Shown in pieces: positions 8,540-17,133 of a DNA stretch of 64,000 bases. The notes beneath the pieces were generated by a model that was given only the letters and a program-made list of their open reading frames with translations, did not search any database and was not told the origin of the DNA. The stretch comes from Mobiluncus sp034180645 (lineage in GTDB: Bacteria > Actinomycetota > Actinomycetes > Actinomycetales > Actinomycetaceae). Position numbers and translations under genes: made by a program. Every line of letters starts with the position of its first letter. Within the stretch, counting starts at the first letter, position 1. The stretch lies in NCBI RefSeq assembly GCF_034180645.1, contig NZ_JAXFNY010000004.1:1-64000 (forward strand), given 5' to 3'.

Positions 8540-8697
8540 TAGCCGTCTGGTTGCGCGGGCGTTCGCCAGTTTGGTAGCGCTGACGTTAGCCGTTGTGCAG
8601 CACTGATGCTAAACCATGTTGCAGGGCTGATGTTCAGCCATGCTGTGGCGCGAGCGTTTGGTTGTCTATAGCGCGTGTGTTTAGCCGTTTTCTTGAG
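8540..8697. repeat. Degenerate 23-24-bp tandem repeat array
   Basis: The 365-base gap 8316-8680 has no gene; 8316-8539 shows nothing else recognisable beyond the menD start region. From 8540, six consecutive units of 23 or 24 bases (starts at 8540, 8563, 8587, 8610, 8634, 8658) and a partial seventh at 8681 share a consensus close to TTAGCCRTGTTG..GCGCTGATGT. The last unit contains the stop codon of the EccC-like gene, so the array begins in that gene's end and runs into the gap. Confidence 0.7.
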
Positions 8698-11600
8698 GAA
8701 GCTGGATTTTTGTGGCCTGGCCGCGGTGAATCCAATAGCCGCGGGCGGGCGGGAATATGGTGCCGTCCTGGGAGACGCTAACTCCGAAGATGGCGGTGGT
8801 GTCAGCGGCACTCAAGCCGAGAGACAATCCCGCGGCAGGGGCTTTGACCACCGCATTCAGTTCGGATTCTGTCATCCAAGACAGCCCGTCACGGGAATTG
8901 GCAGCGCCCGAGGCAAAAACCAGGTGTCCGCGGCTGCGTGCCGCGCGGATGACGTCTGCCATGGCCGCGGCGGCGTCCGTGTTCAGCGCGAATCCGGGCA
9001 GGTCGGCAATATAGATGGCTAAACCGGGGAATCCCGGCGGGGATTTTTGTTCCGCAACGGAAAGCAGCTGGTGATAGAAGTCGCGGAAGTCTGCGAAACC
9101 ACAGGCTACCGCGTCCCAAATCTCCAGGCCAGCCAGGGTTTCCAACGCGGGCGAACTATCCTCACGACTCTGGGCAGACAACAGCACCATACCGGTGTCC
9201 GGGCTAGAGGAGCGCAGCGAACGAGCCAGCCAGCGCATGACCGCTAAGCTCACCGCCCGGTCGACTTCCCCGTCGCCTCGCGCGATGAGGTAAACCCCAC
9301 TGGTGATGTTATTGATTTGCCGGCCTCCGGGGGCGCTCAGCCCCAATGCCATTTCTCCCTTGGGAGCAGTGGTGAGGGCGGTGGCGAACACCGGCACTGC
9401 CAACCGGCCAATCCGGTGGGCCGGGGTTTTCGCCAGCGTCCCCAAGCGCTCCAGGATGCGTGTCTGGGCTGGCTCGGAAGGGTCGTTACCGAGGACAGCT
9501 ATCTGAATAGCTCGCGGGTCGTCCGCGACGAGGCCGCGGCCCGGGACGGAACCGTTTAACTCGATTCGCATTCCGAATGCGCCTCGCCAGGCTGCCGGGA
9601 GGTTCTCGACGCTCTCGGCACTGATGATGAAGTGGATTCCGACGACTCTGCCTCCGGTGATGAGTTCCAGGAAACTGGCAGAACTGGCTCCCGGTAGGGA
9701 TTCCAACACGGCTTCCAGACCGTCAATCGCGACGATAATTCGCTCGCCACGGTCGGTTTCACCGCCCGCTACGCTATCAGCGCCGGGGGTTGCACTGGGG
9801 ATGGCGCCGGGGTTCGCGCTGCGGGTTGCTCCGGCATCCCGCCCGGGTGTCGCTGAGTTCGGGGCCTTGGCACCGTTCTGTTCGCCGGACTGCTCACCGA
9901 GCTGTTCCCCGCGCAGCACTTCACGCAGTTCGGGGAAACTGCGGGTGGCGTTGCGCAGCGCAATTTCGGTACGCCAACGCCACCGGCTGACCAGGTACTC
10001 AATAGTGTCGGCAATCGTCTCCGGTTCGTTGACATGGGCTACCACACCCACGTTTGCCCAGTTCGACAGCACATCGAGGGTGGGGTCGGCACTGCAGACA
10101 TAGAGAGTAACCGGACGACCCCCGGTGTTCAAACTATCGGCAGCGATAGCTCGCAACACTCCGGTGCGCCCGCTGCCGCTCGGTCCCGCCACGAACAGGT
10201 TGCCCTCCCGGTCAGGGTTAAAGCCAAAGGGGACGACGTCTTGGCGTCCCAGGTCATCGCGTACCCCCAGGCGGAACTCCGTGTCGCTGGATTGTCCCAA
10301 GGCTGCCAGGTCATAAACCTTTTCCAGTCCGGAAGTCCAGCGCCTGATTGTGGATTTCCCGCGGTAAAACGACCCTGCCAGTACCGACAGCGGCGTTGCC
10401 GCCCGCGGCACATCTACCGTGGGCTGGTCCCCGCTCTTGCCAGCCCGGCTGGAACTGTGACCTGCGAGGGCCGGAACTCGCCATAATCCGCCCGCCGATA
10501 GCTCTGGTGGGAATGCCGCTCCGCCCAGGGCGGTGAAGTTCACGGGAGCCAACTGAGCGTCAGCAAAATCGGTAATCATCAGGGTATTGAGGGTCTGGAA
10601 GCCGGTGGCTACCCCGCCGACCAGCAGGACTCCGCGGCCGGGATGCGCGAAAGCCGAGCGCGGGTCCATTTCAAAACTGCCGCAAACCATCTCTAGGGCT
10701 GCGTCCTCCAGGTGTAATACCACACGTGTCGGCAGATATTTCAGGGCTTCGCGCGGGAGCTTTTCGGTATCCCCGCCGCTCACCAACAGGTGTAATCCCA
10801 GGGCGCGGTACATGTGCAACCGCTCCGCCAGCTGCGAGAGCTGCCGTGAGGTAAATGCCTCCCCAACGGCTACGACGACAATTAAATCCGCCGGTACTCC
10901 CGCAATTTTGGCTTCGCGCGCCCGCGCCAGACTGCCCGCCCCGGATTCGCTCAGCCAGTTTTCGCGCCGCTCGGTTTCCGCTTCCAAGTAGCGGCGCAGC
11001 CGGGCAAACACGGCGTCTCCGCGCCCCGGCTCGATACCTAAACAGTGTGGGGCTTGCCCCAGTTCACCCCATTTCGTTCCGCGGGAATCAAAAATAATCC
11101 AGCTCACGTCCTCCGGGCGCTGGGTCAAGGCCAAACCCGCCAGATAGGCAGCGATAACATTGGTCCGGGCCGCCTGGTTTTCTCCCGCCACGATGGCGTT
11201 CTGGCCATCAGCCAAATCCAAAGTCACCGGGCCGGCAGCGCCGTAGCCAATCGCCGCCGCGCAGCGGGAACTGTCCCCCGATTCACCTAAAACCGCCGCG
11301 CTTTCACCAGGCATCAGGGGATAAACATCGGTCAGCTGGGCGACTACCGGCAAAGGCTCGGCGGTTTTACCGGGCAGCTTCAGGTTGGCCAGGAGTTCGG
11401 CGACTTTTCGCGCGCTGGGGGCGGTCAGCAGCAGGGGTTCCACGCTCAGCAGGCTCGGGCGGGCGGACTGCAGGGGAATCCCGTTCGAAGCGGTGTGGCG
11501 CGGACCAGGCGGGTTAGCTCCGGGAATGCGGGACACACCGTCTTGCCAAGACCCGGTCGCCAGGTCCAGGACTTGCCGAGCGGCGCTGACCGCACTACTG

Positions 11601-13042
11601 AGGTCGTCAACCGCGTTAACCAACCAAACGCCAGGTTCTGTAGCGAAATCTTCCCATCTTGAGGCGGCCGGGACTTCTCCGTCCACCACCAGCAACAGGC
11701 GTTGGCGTGAACCGCGCTGTCCTTTGCGGCTGGTCCAGGCTTGCGCCAGACGTTCAGCACTGGTTTCGCTCAAGTCACTGACCGGCTCTAACTCTAAATC
11801 CTCGCGCACCGCCTCGCCGTGAGGCAGGAAGCTGACCCACGCCCATTGTGCGGGTTTCGCCCCGGCGACCACGATTTTCAGGTCAGCCGGGGAATAGCGC
11901 AGAGCGGCGCGAATCAGCAACTGATTCAGCGCGGGTCCGCGCAGGTTTCGCGGACCGGTCACCGCTAGCGGGCCGGAATCAGCGGGAACATAGGCGACTT
12001 CCAGGCCGGTGTGCCCGTCGCCAACAGCGGCGGCACCAATCGCGCTGATTCGGCGGTTGATGGCCGCGACTTGTCCCGAGGTCGTGTGGCGCGTCTCCGC
12101 GTTCGGCGCCGAACCAGGGGCTGCGGTTCCGGCTGGCCGGTGGACAGCCTCACCAGCCCCGTGCCTCGTATCCGACCCCGCCATCGCTCCCCAGCCGCGA
12201 AACGGGGCTGCATCTGCGGGACTGCTCAACTTGATTTCGGGATGAGCCTGGGTGAAACCGACCGGAATCCGCATTTGCACACTCGCGTGTCCCCACAGTC
12301 CGGGCAGCAGGGCGTTGCGCGGGTCCGCCAGGTCGGTGACACTGGCGCGTATCGCCGCGTCACGTTGGTCCAAAGCCGTCCGAATCTGCGGAGTGAGCGC
12401 AGCCATGTCACGCTCATACCGCACCCAAGCCGCCCGGTTTTGGGTCAGAGCCCATCCTACTTCAGCGCCGCCCGCCACCACAGCCAGCCCCAGCAGGGCA
12501 AACGCCGCAGCGCTGGGAAAAATGACCGCCAACACCCCAAACAGGGCCACCGGCACCACAGGCACGGCGAGCGTAGCGGAATTCGCCAGCCACAGGCGGG
12601 GCCGGGCCGGCATTTCTACGTTGATTCCCAACGGTTCGGGGTCAGCAACCGGTTGCGGGGAATAAGTCAGCAAGGACTTCATACCCGCCGGAGCTGGCGG
12701 CAGCTCGGCGTTATCCCCCGCGAGTGCTAAACCTGCCCCCGGCGGTATCGGCGCTTTCGCCAGCGGCAACGCTCGCGGTAACACGTAAGGTTTCCCAACC
12801 TGCGCCGGACCTGACCCGCCAGTCTCGCCACTCGGGACTTGTGACCTCGAGCCCTCAGCAACGACCGGCAGCGACCCGGTGCCGCCCGGATCGAGCAAGG
12901 GCGCTAACGGCGTGACGGTCAGGCGAGAGGTCGGCACTCCGCCCAAAGCTGCGGCCACATCGGCAACCCGGGCGCGCGCGTCCGCGTTTAACAGCACTTC
13001 GGTGGGATTGCCCTCCACCAGGATTCTGACCGGTCTACGCAT
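8681..13042 (-). CDS. FtsK/SpoIIIE (EccC-like) membrane ATPase with degenerate P-loops
   Basis: The 1453-residue protein has a ubiquitin-like start (PVRILVEGNPTEVLL), a linker, two adjacent membrane segments (about 151-197) and three FtsK/SpoIIIE-like modules, the order seen in EccC of type VII secretion and related FtsK proteins. The P-loop of the first module reads GENQAART and that of the second (about residue 950) GPSGSGRT. Both carry Arg in place of the Walker A Lys, and the third (ARGDGEVD) is not a P-loop at all. Walker B-like IIVAIDG is present near module 2. It may be a structural pseudo-ATPase or use Arg instead. It is the last gene of a PP2C-FHA-FtsK operon and its start overlaps the FHA gene stop. 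No WXG100 (Esx) or other T7SS genes are in the window, so the T7SS assignment is tentative. Confidence 0.8.
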   Translation of the reverse strand: MRRPVRILVEGNPTEVLLNADARARVADVAAALGGVPTSRLTVTPLAPLLDPGGTGSLPVVAEGSRSQVPSGETGGSGPAQVGKPYVLPRALPLAKAPIPPGAGLALAGDNAELPPAPAGMKSLLTYSPQPVADPEPLGINVEMPARPRLWLANSATLAVPVVPVALFGVLAVIFPSAAAFALLGLAVVAGGAEVGWALTQNRAAWVRYERDMAALTPQIRTALDQRDAAIRASVTDLADPRNALLPGLWGHASVQMRIPVGFTQAHPEIKLSSPADAAPFRGWGAMAGSDTRHGAGEAVHRPAGTAAPGSAPNAETRHTTSGQVAAINRRISAIGAAAVGDGHTGLEVAYVPADSGPLAVTGPRNLRGPALNQLLIRAALRYSPADLKIVVAGAKPAQWAWVSFLPHGEAVREDLELEPVSDLSETSAERLAQAWTSRKGQRGSRQRLLLVVDGEVPAASRWEDFATEPGVWLVNAVDDLSSAVSAARQVLDLATGSWQDGVSRIPGANPPGPRHTASNGIPLQSARPSLLSVEPLLLTAPSARKVAELLANLKLPGKTAEPLPVVAQLTDVYPLMPGESAAVLGESGDSSRCAAAIGYGAAGPVTLDLADGQNAIVAGENQAARTNVIAAYLAGLALTQRPEDVSWIIFDSRGTKWGELGQAPHCLGIEPGRGDAVFARLRRYLEAETERRENWLSESGAGSLARAREAKIAGVPADLIVVVAVGEAFTSRQLSQLAERLHMYRALGLHLLVSGGDTEKLPREALKYLPTRVVLHLEDAALEMVCGSFEMDPRSAFAHPGRGVLLVGGVATGFQTLNTLMITDFADAQLAPVNFTALGGAAFPPELSAGGLWRVPALAGHSSSRAGKSGDQPTVDVPRAATPLSVLAGSFYRGKSTIRRWTSGLEKVYDLAALGQSSDTEFRLGVRDDLGRQDVVPFGFNPDREGNLFVAGPSGSGRTGVLRAIAADSLNTGGRPVTLYVCSADPTLDVLSNWANVGVVAHVNEPETIADTIEYLVSRWRWRTEIALRNATRSFPELREVLRGEQLGEQSGEQNGAKAPNSATPGRDAGATRSANPGAIPSATPGADSVAGGETDRGERIIVAIDGLEAVLESLPGASSASFLELITGGRVVGIHFIISAESVENLPAAWRGAFGMRIELNGSVPGRGLVADDPRAIQIAVLGNDPSEPAQTRILERLGTLAKTPAHRIGRLAVPVFATALTTAPKGEMALGLSAPGGRQINNITSGVYLIARGDGEVDRAVSLAVMRWLARSLRSSSPDTGMVLLSAQSREDSSPALETLAGLEIWDAVACGFADFRDFYHQLLSVAEQKSPPGFPGLAIYIADLPGFALNTDAAAAMADVIRAARSRGHLVFASGAANSRDGLSWMTESELNAVVKAPAAGLSLGLSAADTTAIFGVSVSQDGTIFPPARGYWIHRGQATKIQLPQENG

Positions 13043-13509
13043 CAGGCTTCAAACCTCAACAGGTAGTTTGGCGCCAGTTCCAGCACGTCGCCGGGTTGAA
13101 TGTTGTACCGCCTGTGCGGCTGCAAGTCCACTATCTGGCCCGTCGTCCGGCACAAGCGGGTGCCGTTATCCGAGCCCAGATCCTCCACGCTGACTTCCCA
13201 GCCTTGCGTACTAATACGGGCGTGAGTGCGGGAAATTTCGAGGATTTCGGGTGGAGTAGTCAGGGAAAACACTCCTTCGCGCCCATGCGTCTCCGGGGCG
13301 CGACCCACCACCAAATCGCCCGTCAGCTCAACAGTTTGCCGGTCGGTGGAACGCACCCAGCCCAATTTCGGGAAAGCCACCTGAATTGGAGCATCCAGGA
13401 CTCCACCGCAAACCCGGCAGCGGGGAAAATCCAGCGGATTGTGATGACCCAGCGGACAAATCCGCACGGTATACGTTTTGCCTCCGTTGGCGCTGTGTTT
13501 CATAGTCAT
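13042..13509 (-). CDS. FHA-domain protein with N-terminal zinc-ribbon-like segment
   Basis: A 155-residue cytoplasmic protein. Residues ~13-36 hold a Cys/His pattern (ICPLGHHNPLDFPRCRVCGG) that could bind zinc. The C-terminal part is a forkhead-associated phosphothreonine-binding fold with VVGRAPE, EISRTHARI and DLGSDNGTRL, giving the conserved Gly-Arg, Ser-x-x-His and Asn-Gly. Its start overlaps the PP2C stop by four bases (ATGA) and its stop overlaps the FtsK/EccC-like start, implying tight co-translation. With a PP2C phosphatase upstream, it probably reads the phosphorylation state of the membrane ATPase complex; no Ser/Thr kinase lies in the window. Confidence 0.9.
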   Translation of the reverse strand: MTMKHSANGGKTYTVRICPLGHHNPLDFPRCRVCGGVLDAPIQVAFPKLGWVRSTDRQTVELTGDLVVGRAPETHGREGVFSLTTPPEILEISRTHARISTQGWEVSVEDLGSDNGTRLCRTTGQIVDLQPHRRYNIQPGDVLELAPNYLLRFEA

Positions 13510-14396
13510 CCCTCGCTATCCGGGGGAGGCGGTGGCGGCAGAAGGGAGCCCGGCGGCTCGGGCGGCGCGGATTGCGCCGATTCCGTGGGAGTGGATGCGG
13601 ATTCCGGGGCGGTTACGTCGACCACAATCGCGGTGACATTATCGTGCCCTCCCGCCTGCAGGGCCAGGTTCACCAGGGAGTTTACTGCCGCTTCCGGGGT
13701 GGAGTGTTCACCCAGAGCCCGCCCGATAGCGCCGTCATCAATCATGGAATGCAAACCGTCGGAACACACCAGGAAACGCCGGGGCGTCGCCACCGGATAG
13801 GTCCAGGTATCAATCTGCGGCAACCCGGCTTGACCAGCACCGATAGCGCGGGTGATGACGGAACGGGTCGGCCAGACGCGGGCTTCTTCTACAGTCAACA
13901 TCCCCGCCTCGACCATCTCGGCGACTTGCGAGTGATCCCGAGTCAGGCGGGTCAGCAGCCCCTCTCTCAACACGTAAGTTCGCGAATCGCCCACGTTGAG
14001 CACCAGGAACTGCGCCGTTTCTGACCCGTCAGCCGCGTACTCCCCTGGTGAATCCAGTACCACCAAACCCGTCAGCGTGGTTCCCGGCGGGGAAATCGTG
14101 TAATCAATGTTCGCTTCGACCAGCCCCATGACTTCTTCGCAGGCCGCCTCCAGGGATTCGCGCACCACCGGCAGGCTCACGTCCGTGCCGGTCAGAGGCT
14201 TAATATGGCCCAGCAGCGTGGCCGAGGCCTGTTTGCCTCCGGCGTGGCCGCCCATTCCGTCCGCAACTAAAAAGAACGGCGGAGTCGCCAGGAATGAATC
14301 CTGGTTTTCAGCCCGTTTCAAGCCGATATCGGTGGCGGCAGCCCAATGCAGCGTTTCCCCGTGAGCAAACGTCCAGGTGCCGGTTTCGATTTCCAT
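13506..14396 (-). CDS. PP2C-family Ser/Thr protein phosphatase
   Basis: The 296-residue metal-dependent phosphatase contains TDIGLKRAENQDSF, FLVADGMGGHAGGKQAS (metal Asp and Gly), LNVGDSRTYVLREG, LTRDHSQVAEMVEAG, CSDGLHSMIDDG and GGHDNVTAIVV, which are all the PP2C motifs in order. A Pro-rich C-terminal tail follows and no membrane segment is seen, unlike PstP. It is the first gene of the PP2C-FHA-FtsK operon, 47 bases after menC, so transcription may continue from menC. AAGGA lies seven bases before the ATG. Confidence 0.93.
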   Translation of the reverse strand: MEIETGTWTFAHGETLHWAAATDIGLKRAENQDSFLATPPFFLVADGMGGHAGGKQASATLLGHIKPLTGTDVSLPVVRESLEAACEEVMGLVEANIDYTISPPGTTLTGLVVLDSPGEYAADGSETAQFLVLNVGDSRTYVLREGLLTRLTRDHSQVAEMVEAGMLTVEEARVWPTRSVITRAIGAGQAGLPQIDTWTYPVATPRRFLVCSDGLHSMIDDGAIGRALGEHSTPEAAVNSLVNLALQAGGHDNVTAIVVDVTAPESASTPTESAQSAPPEPPGSLLPPPPPPDSEG

Positions 14397-14443
14397 CGGT
14401 TTCGTCCTTCGCTCCTTAATTGCAGTTCCGCTGCCGCTGCTAA

Positions 14444-15511
14444 CTAAAGTCTAGCGAACACGGCGGCTACCTGTTCAACTCTTTCGCGCCACCGTTTGCT
14501 GACCGCCGGGCTGACGGGTGCCAGATTTCCTTTCAGTTCCAAGGTTTTTGCCGGATATAGGCAACCGTTTTCGAGGTGGGGATCCGCAGTGAGGATACTG
14601 TCGGTGAACAAGCGCAGTGTCCCAAGTCCGCAGGCGGCTGTCGTTTCCAGCTGGGTCGCGAGGGCCAGTCCGGCGCTCAAGCCCACCCCGGTATCTAAAG
14701 CTGAGGACACCACCAGGAGGGGCGCGCTTGTGCCACCTGGAGCAGCCGTCCGCAGCCCGTCCGCCACCAGGGCCGCGGTACGCGCCGGGCCGCCCAGGGG
14801 CATCGCTTTGATGACGGCAGCGGCCAGCCCACTGGCGATCACTTCGGTGAGCTGCCCGCCCAGGCGGATAGTTTCGTCAGCCGCCACCGGAATTCCCGTC
14901 GCACGCTGCAGCTCGACCAGTTCATCGAGGGTTTGACAGGGCTGTTCCGCATACTGCAAACCGGCCGGTCCGGCTGCCTCGCACAAGCGCGGCAGCGCGG
15001 TTTTTGCCTCAGCCAGACTCCACGCCGCGTTAGCGTCCACCCGAATCTGCCCCATCGTCCCGAGGGCCGAACGCACCGCGCGAATCCGGGCGATATCGTC
15101 CTCGAGGTCGCTGCGCGGGTCGGCGACCTTCACTTTTGCCGTGCCACACCCGGACTCGCAAACCAGCCGCGCCGCGGTGTCCGGGTCTACGACCGGCACC
15201 GTGACGTTGAGGGAAACGGGGGAAGGCGAGGCCGGTAACCCCTGTGCGGCCACCGCAAACGCCCCGGAAAACCAGGTGGCGGCGACTTGTGGAGGATAGT
15301 TATCAAACGGCGCCGCCTCAGCCAGGCCGGCACAGCCTTGTAAAATCAGCCCTTCCCGCACCGTAATATTGCGAAACTTGACGCGCATCGGCAGGGAGTA
15401 CACCCACGCCCGTTTGATTCCTTGCGCGGTAAACAGCTGGGCGCCAGCCGGGCCGGGTTCAAAGGGGGACAGGCGGGCGGAACTGCCGGAATCTTCAACG
15501 CGGCTGGTCAC
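14444..15511 (-). CDS. menC: o-Succinylbenzoate synthase
   Basis: Enolase-superfamily dehydratase of menaquinone synthesis, about 355 residues from the chosen GTG. It has the family start region VYSLPMRVKFRNITVREG, the catalytic Lys pair in TAKVKV, metal ligands in VDANAAW, YAEQP and ADETIR, and a late KAMPLGG. The reading frame is open 61 codons further upstream, but that stretch is the antisense-like overlap with the preceding gene. A GTG at 15511-15509 forms a GTGA overlap with that gene's TGA and fits the family length. It is probably co-transcribed with the upstream membrane protein and perhaps with the PP2C operon downstream. Confidence 0.9.
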   Translation of the reverse strand: MTSRVEDSGSSARLSPFEPGPAGAQLFTAQGIKRAWVYSLPMRVKFRNITVREGLILQGCAGLAEAAPFDNYPPQVAATWFSGAFAVAAQGLPASPSPVSLNVTVPVVDPDTAARLVCESGCGTAKVKVADPRSDLEDDIARIRAVRSALGTMGQIRVDANAAWSLAEAKTALPRLCEAAGPAGLQYAEQPCQTLDELVELQRATGIPVAADETIRLGGQLTEVIASGLAAAVIKAMPLGGPARTAALVADGLRTAAPGGTSAPLLVVSSALDTGVGLSAGLALATQLETTAACGLGTLRLFTDSILTADPHLENGCLYPAKTLELKGNLAPVSPAVSKRWRERVEQVAAVFARL

Positions 15512-16413
15512 GACGCCACCACGGGACCGGCTGTCCTTCCGGAGTCCGGCAGGGTCAGTGAGGCGGCGACTTTCGCCCCCACGTCTGCAAGCGGCCCGAA
15601 ATCGGAGCCGGCGACCTGAAAAGCCAACACCCACAAAGTATCCCCGATAGCCGCCGCCCAACGCTGCTGCACTCCCCGACCGTCCGATAGGCACGAATCA
15701 GCCCAGATAGCGGGGTTTTCAGCCAGCTGGGAAGTCCCTACTTCCCGCGGCTGCCAACCGGCGGGTACCGCCAGGCGACGCAGCCAATTCACGCTGTGCT
15801 CCGGGCTGGTCAGGGGCGCGGACATCAACAGAATCCGCGAATGCGGGGTAAAGTCGTGGGGCGTATCCAACGCAAAACGGCTTTCCAGTTTCAGTCCGGA
15901 AACACGCGCGGGGGCGCTCGGCTCCAGGTTCAACACCCAAGTTTCGGGGTAAGCCAGCGAAACCCCGTCAATCATTTGGGTGTCGAAATAGTCAAACCCG
16001 CGCCGGTTCACCTCCCGTTCCCGACGCTTCTGAGCGGAGCGAGTGCGTTCCAGCGCCCCCAAAGCCCCGTAGAGACGTTCCTCTTTCATCCACCGCGGCT
16101 GCAGGAAGCTCGGCACCGGCGCGGGAACCAACGCCCAAAACGCTACCCCGAGGCCAATCAAAGCCAGCAAAGCCGCCAGCGGAATCCCCCACACTCGCCA
16201 AAAGGACAAGCCGGTGGCGTAAGTCACGCAAGCCTCGAAAAACGTCACGCCCAGGCACAGAATGGTCAGGCCGGGAATCATGATGGCCACCACCCGGTTA
16301 CCCAGCTCAGTTTTCCCAAAACCATCGCGCAGGAATTTGGCGTAGGGCGTCACCCAGGTCACGATTATCAGCGCGATTCCCACCAGCGTGGCAACCAGGA
16401 ACGTGAAATCCAT
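15508..16413 (-). CDS. Membrane protein of unknown function upstream of menC
   Basis: A 301-residue protein with three hydrophobic segments in the first ~115 residues (FLVATLVGIALIIVTWV; VVAIMIPGLTILCLGVTFF; WGIPLAALLALIGLGVAFWALV). A soluble domain follows with no motif I recognise (VSLAYPETWVLNLE, SRILLMSAPLTSPEHSVNWLRRL, VQQRWAAAIGDTLWVLAFQ). GGAGG lies five bases before the ATG. Its stop overlaps the menC start, so expression is coupled. Whether it serves menaquinone synthesis is unknown. Confidence 0.8.
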   Translation of the reverse strand: MDFTFLVATLVGIALIIVTWVTPYAKFLRDGFGKTELGNRVVAIMIPGLTILCLGVTFFEACVTYATGLSFWRVWGIPLAALLALIGLGVAFWALVPAPVPSFLQPRWMKEERLYGALGALERTRSAQKRREREVNRRGFDYFDTQMIDGVSLAYPETWVLNLEPSAPARVSGLKLESRFALDTPHDFTPHSRILLMSAPLTSPEHSVNWLRRLAVPAGWQPREVGTSQLAENPAIWADSCLSDGRGVQQRWAAAIGDTLWVLAFQVAGSDFGPLADVGAKVAASLTLPDSGRTAGPVVAS

Positions 16414-16569
16414 CTTCGCCTCCGCACGTCTGCCTGTGATTAATCCTAATTAAGCTGTGTCTTCTGGCTCTGTGGACTACCTACATAGACTCACTAAAAC
16501 CCTCGTTTAAACTTCACGTTACTACATCAATGTCGGTAAACCGAGCGGATTCGCAACAAATTGAAACAA

Positions 16570-17133
16570 TTACGAAAGTTTGAAATGCCAAACGGCAGAG
16601 TACGTAAGAGATGGGTCACCTGCGCCGATTATAGCGATGGGAAATTCGTGTCCGTTCTCAATGATTTCATCAGGTATTGAAAAAGTGTATTCATTGTTAG
16701 AAACGATAGCTTCACACGATTTTTCGCCGGTTTGATAGGAACAGATATTCACAATTTCCCATGACTTTGGATGACCGTTCGAATCGACGCCTTCGGGGTA
16801 ATAAGCAGTGTCGATTTGCTCTAAAGGTACCGCACTATGAATACGGATTTGAGACGTTTCCACATCAAACGATTCAGGGAGTTTTACCCATTTTATCGGT
16901 GAGGCAGGTGCTTCATCATCGGCTACTCCCCATGAAGAATGGGATTCATCAATGAAAATTTGTGGTGAACAAAAATCTTTAGAGCAAAACCGTAAGTAAG
17001 GGACTTGGCTTGACGTTTCGTCATTGCGGGATGAGACTTGACGCCCTCCGGTACATGAAGTAAGGCACATAAGACAAAATAATAAAACCAAAGCATTGGT
17101 CAAGTAAGACTTGGAAAGAATAAAACCTAACAT
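16570..17133 (-). CDS. Cassette A lipoprotein, unknown function
   Basis: A 187-residue protein with a lipoprotein signal peptide (hydrophobic LVLLFCLMCLTSC, lipobox Cys near residue 27). The mature part is acidic, with Cys pairs (FCSKDFC; NICSYQTGEKSC), a SPIKWVKLPE segment and a beta-rich end FPIAIIGAG...AVWHFKLS. The segment and end recall the cassette B lipoprotein (TPVEFLWLP and YVFILKS), which suggests one family, weakly. The DNA is AT-richer than the neighbours. Its ATG overlaps the stop of the preceding cassette gene, so it is the last gene of a three-gene transcript. The family is not recognised. Confidence 0.75.
   Translation of the reverse strand: MLGFILSKSYLTNALVLLFCLMCLTSCTGGRQVSSRNDETSSQVPYLRFCSKDFCSPQIFIDESHSSWGVADDEAPASPIKWVKLPESFDVETSQIRIHSAVPLEQIDTAYYPEGVDSNGHPKSWEIVNICSYQTGEKSCEAIVSNNEYTFSIPDEIIENGHEFPIAIIGAGDPSLTYSAVWHFKLS

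Noticed and set aside
8540..8697. Possible CRISPR array
   Set aside because: Units are degenerate throughout with no alternation of constant repeat and unique spacer, and no cas genes are present.
8593..8781. Small Cys-rich plus-strand frame over the tandem repeats
   Set aside because: The Cys pattern follows from the DNA repeat period, and there is no ribosome site.
15512..15694. N-terminal 61-codon extension of menC
   Set aside because: It overlaps the coding end of the upstream membrane protein gene, is Arg/Gly-rich and precedes the family start; the GTGA overlap start fits better.
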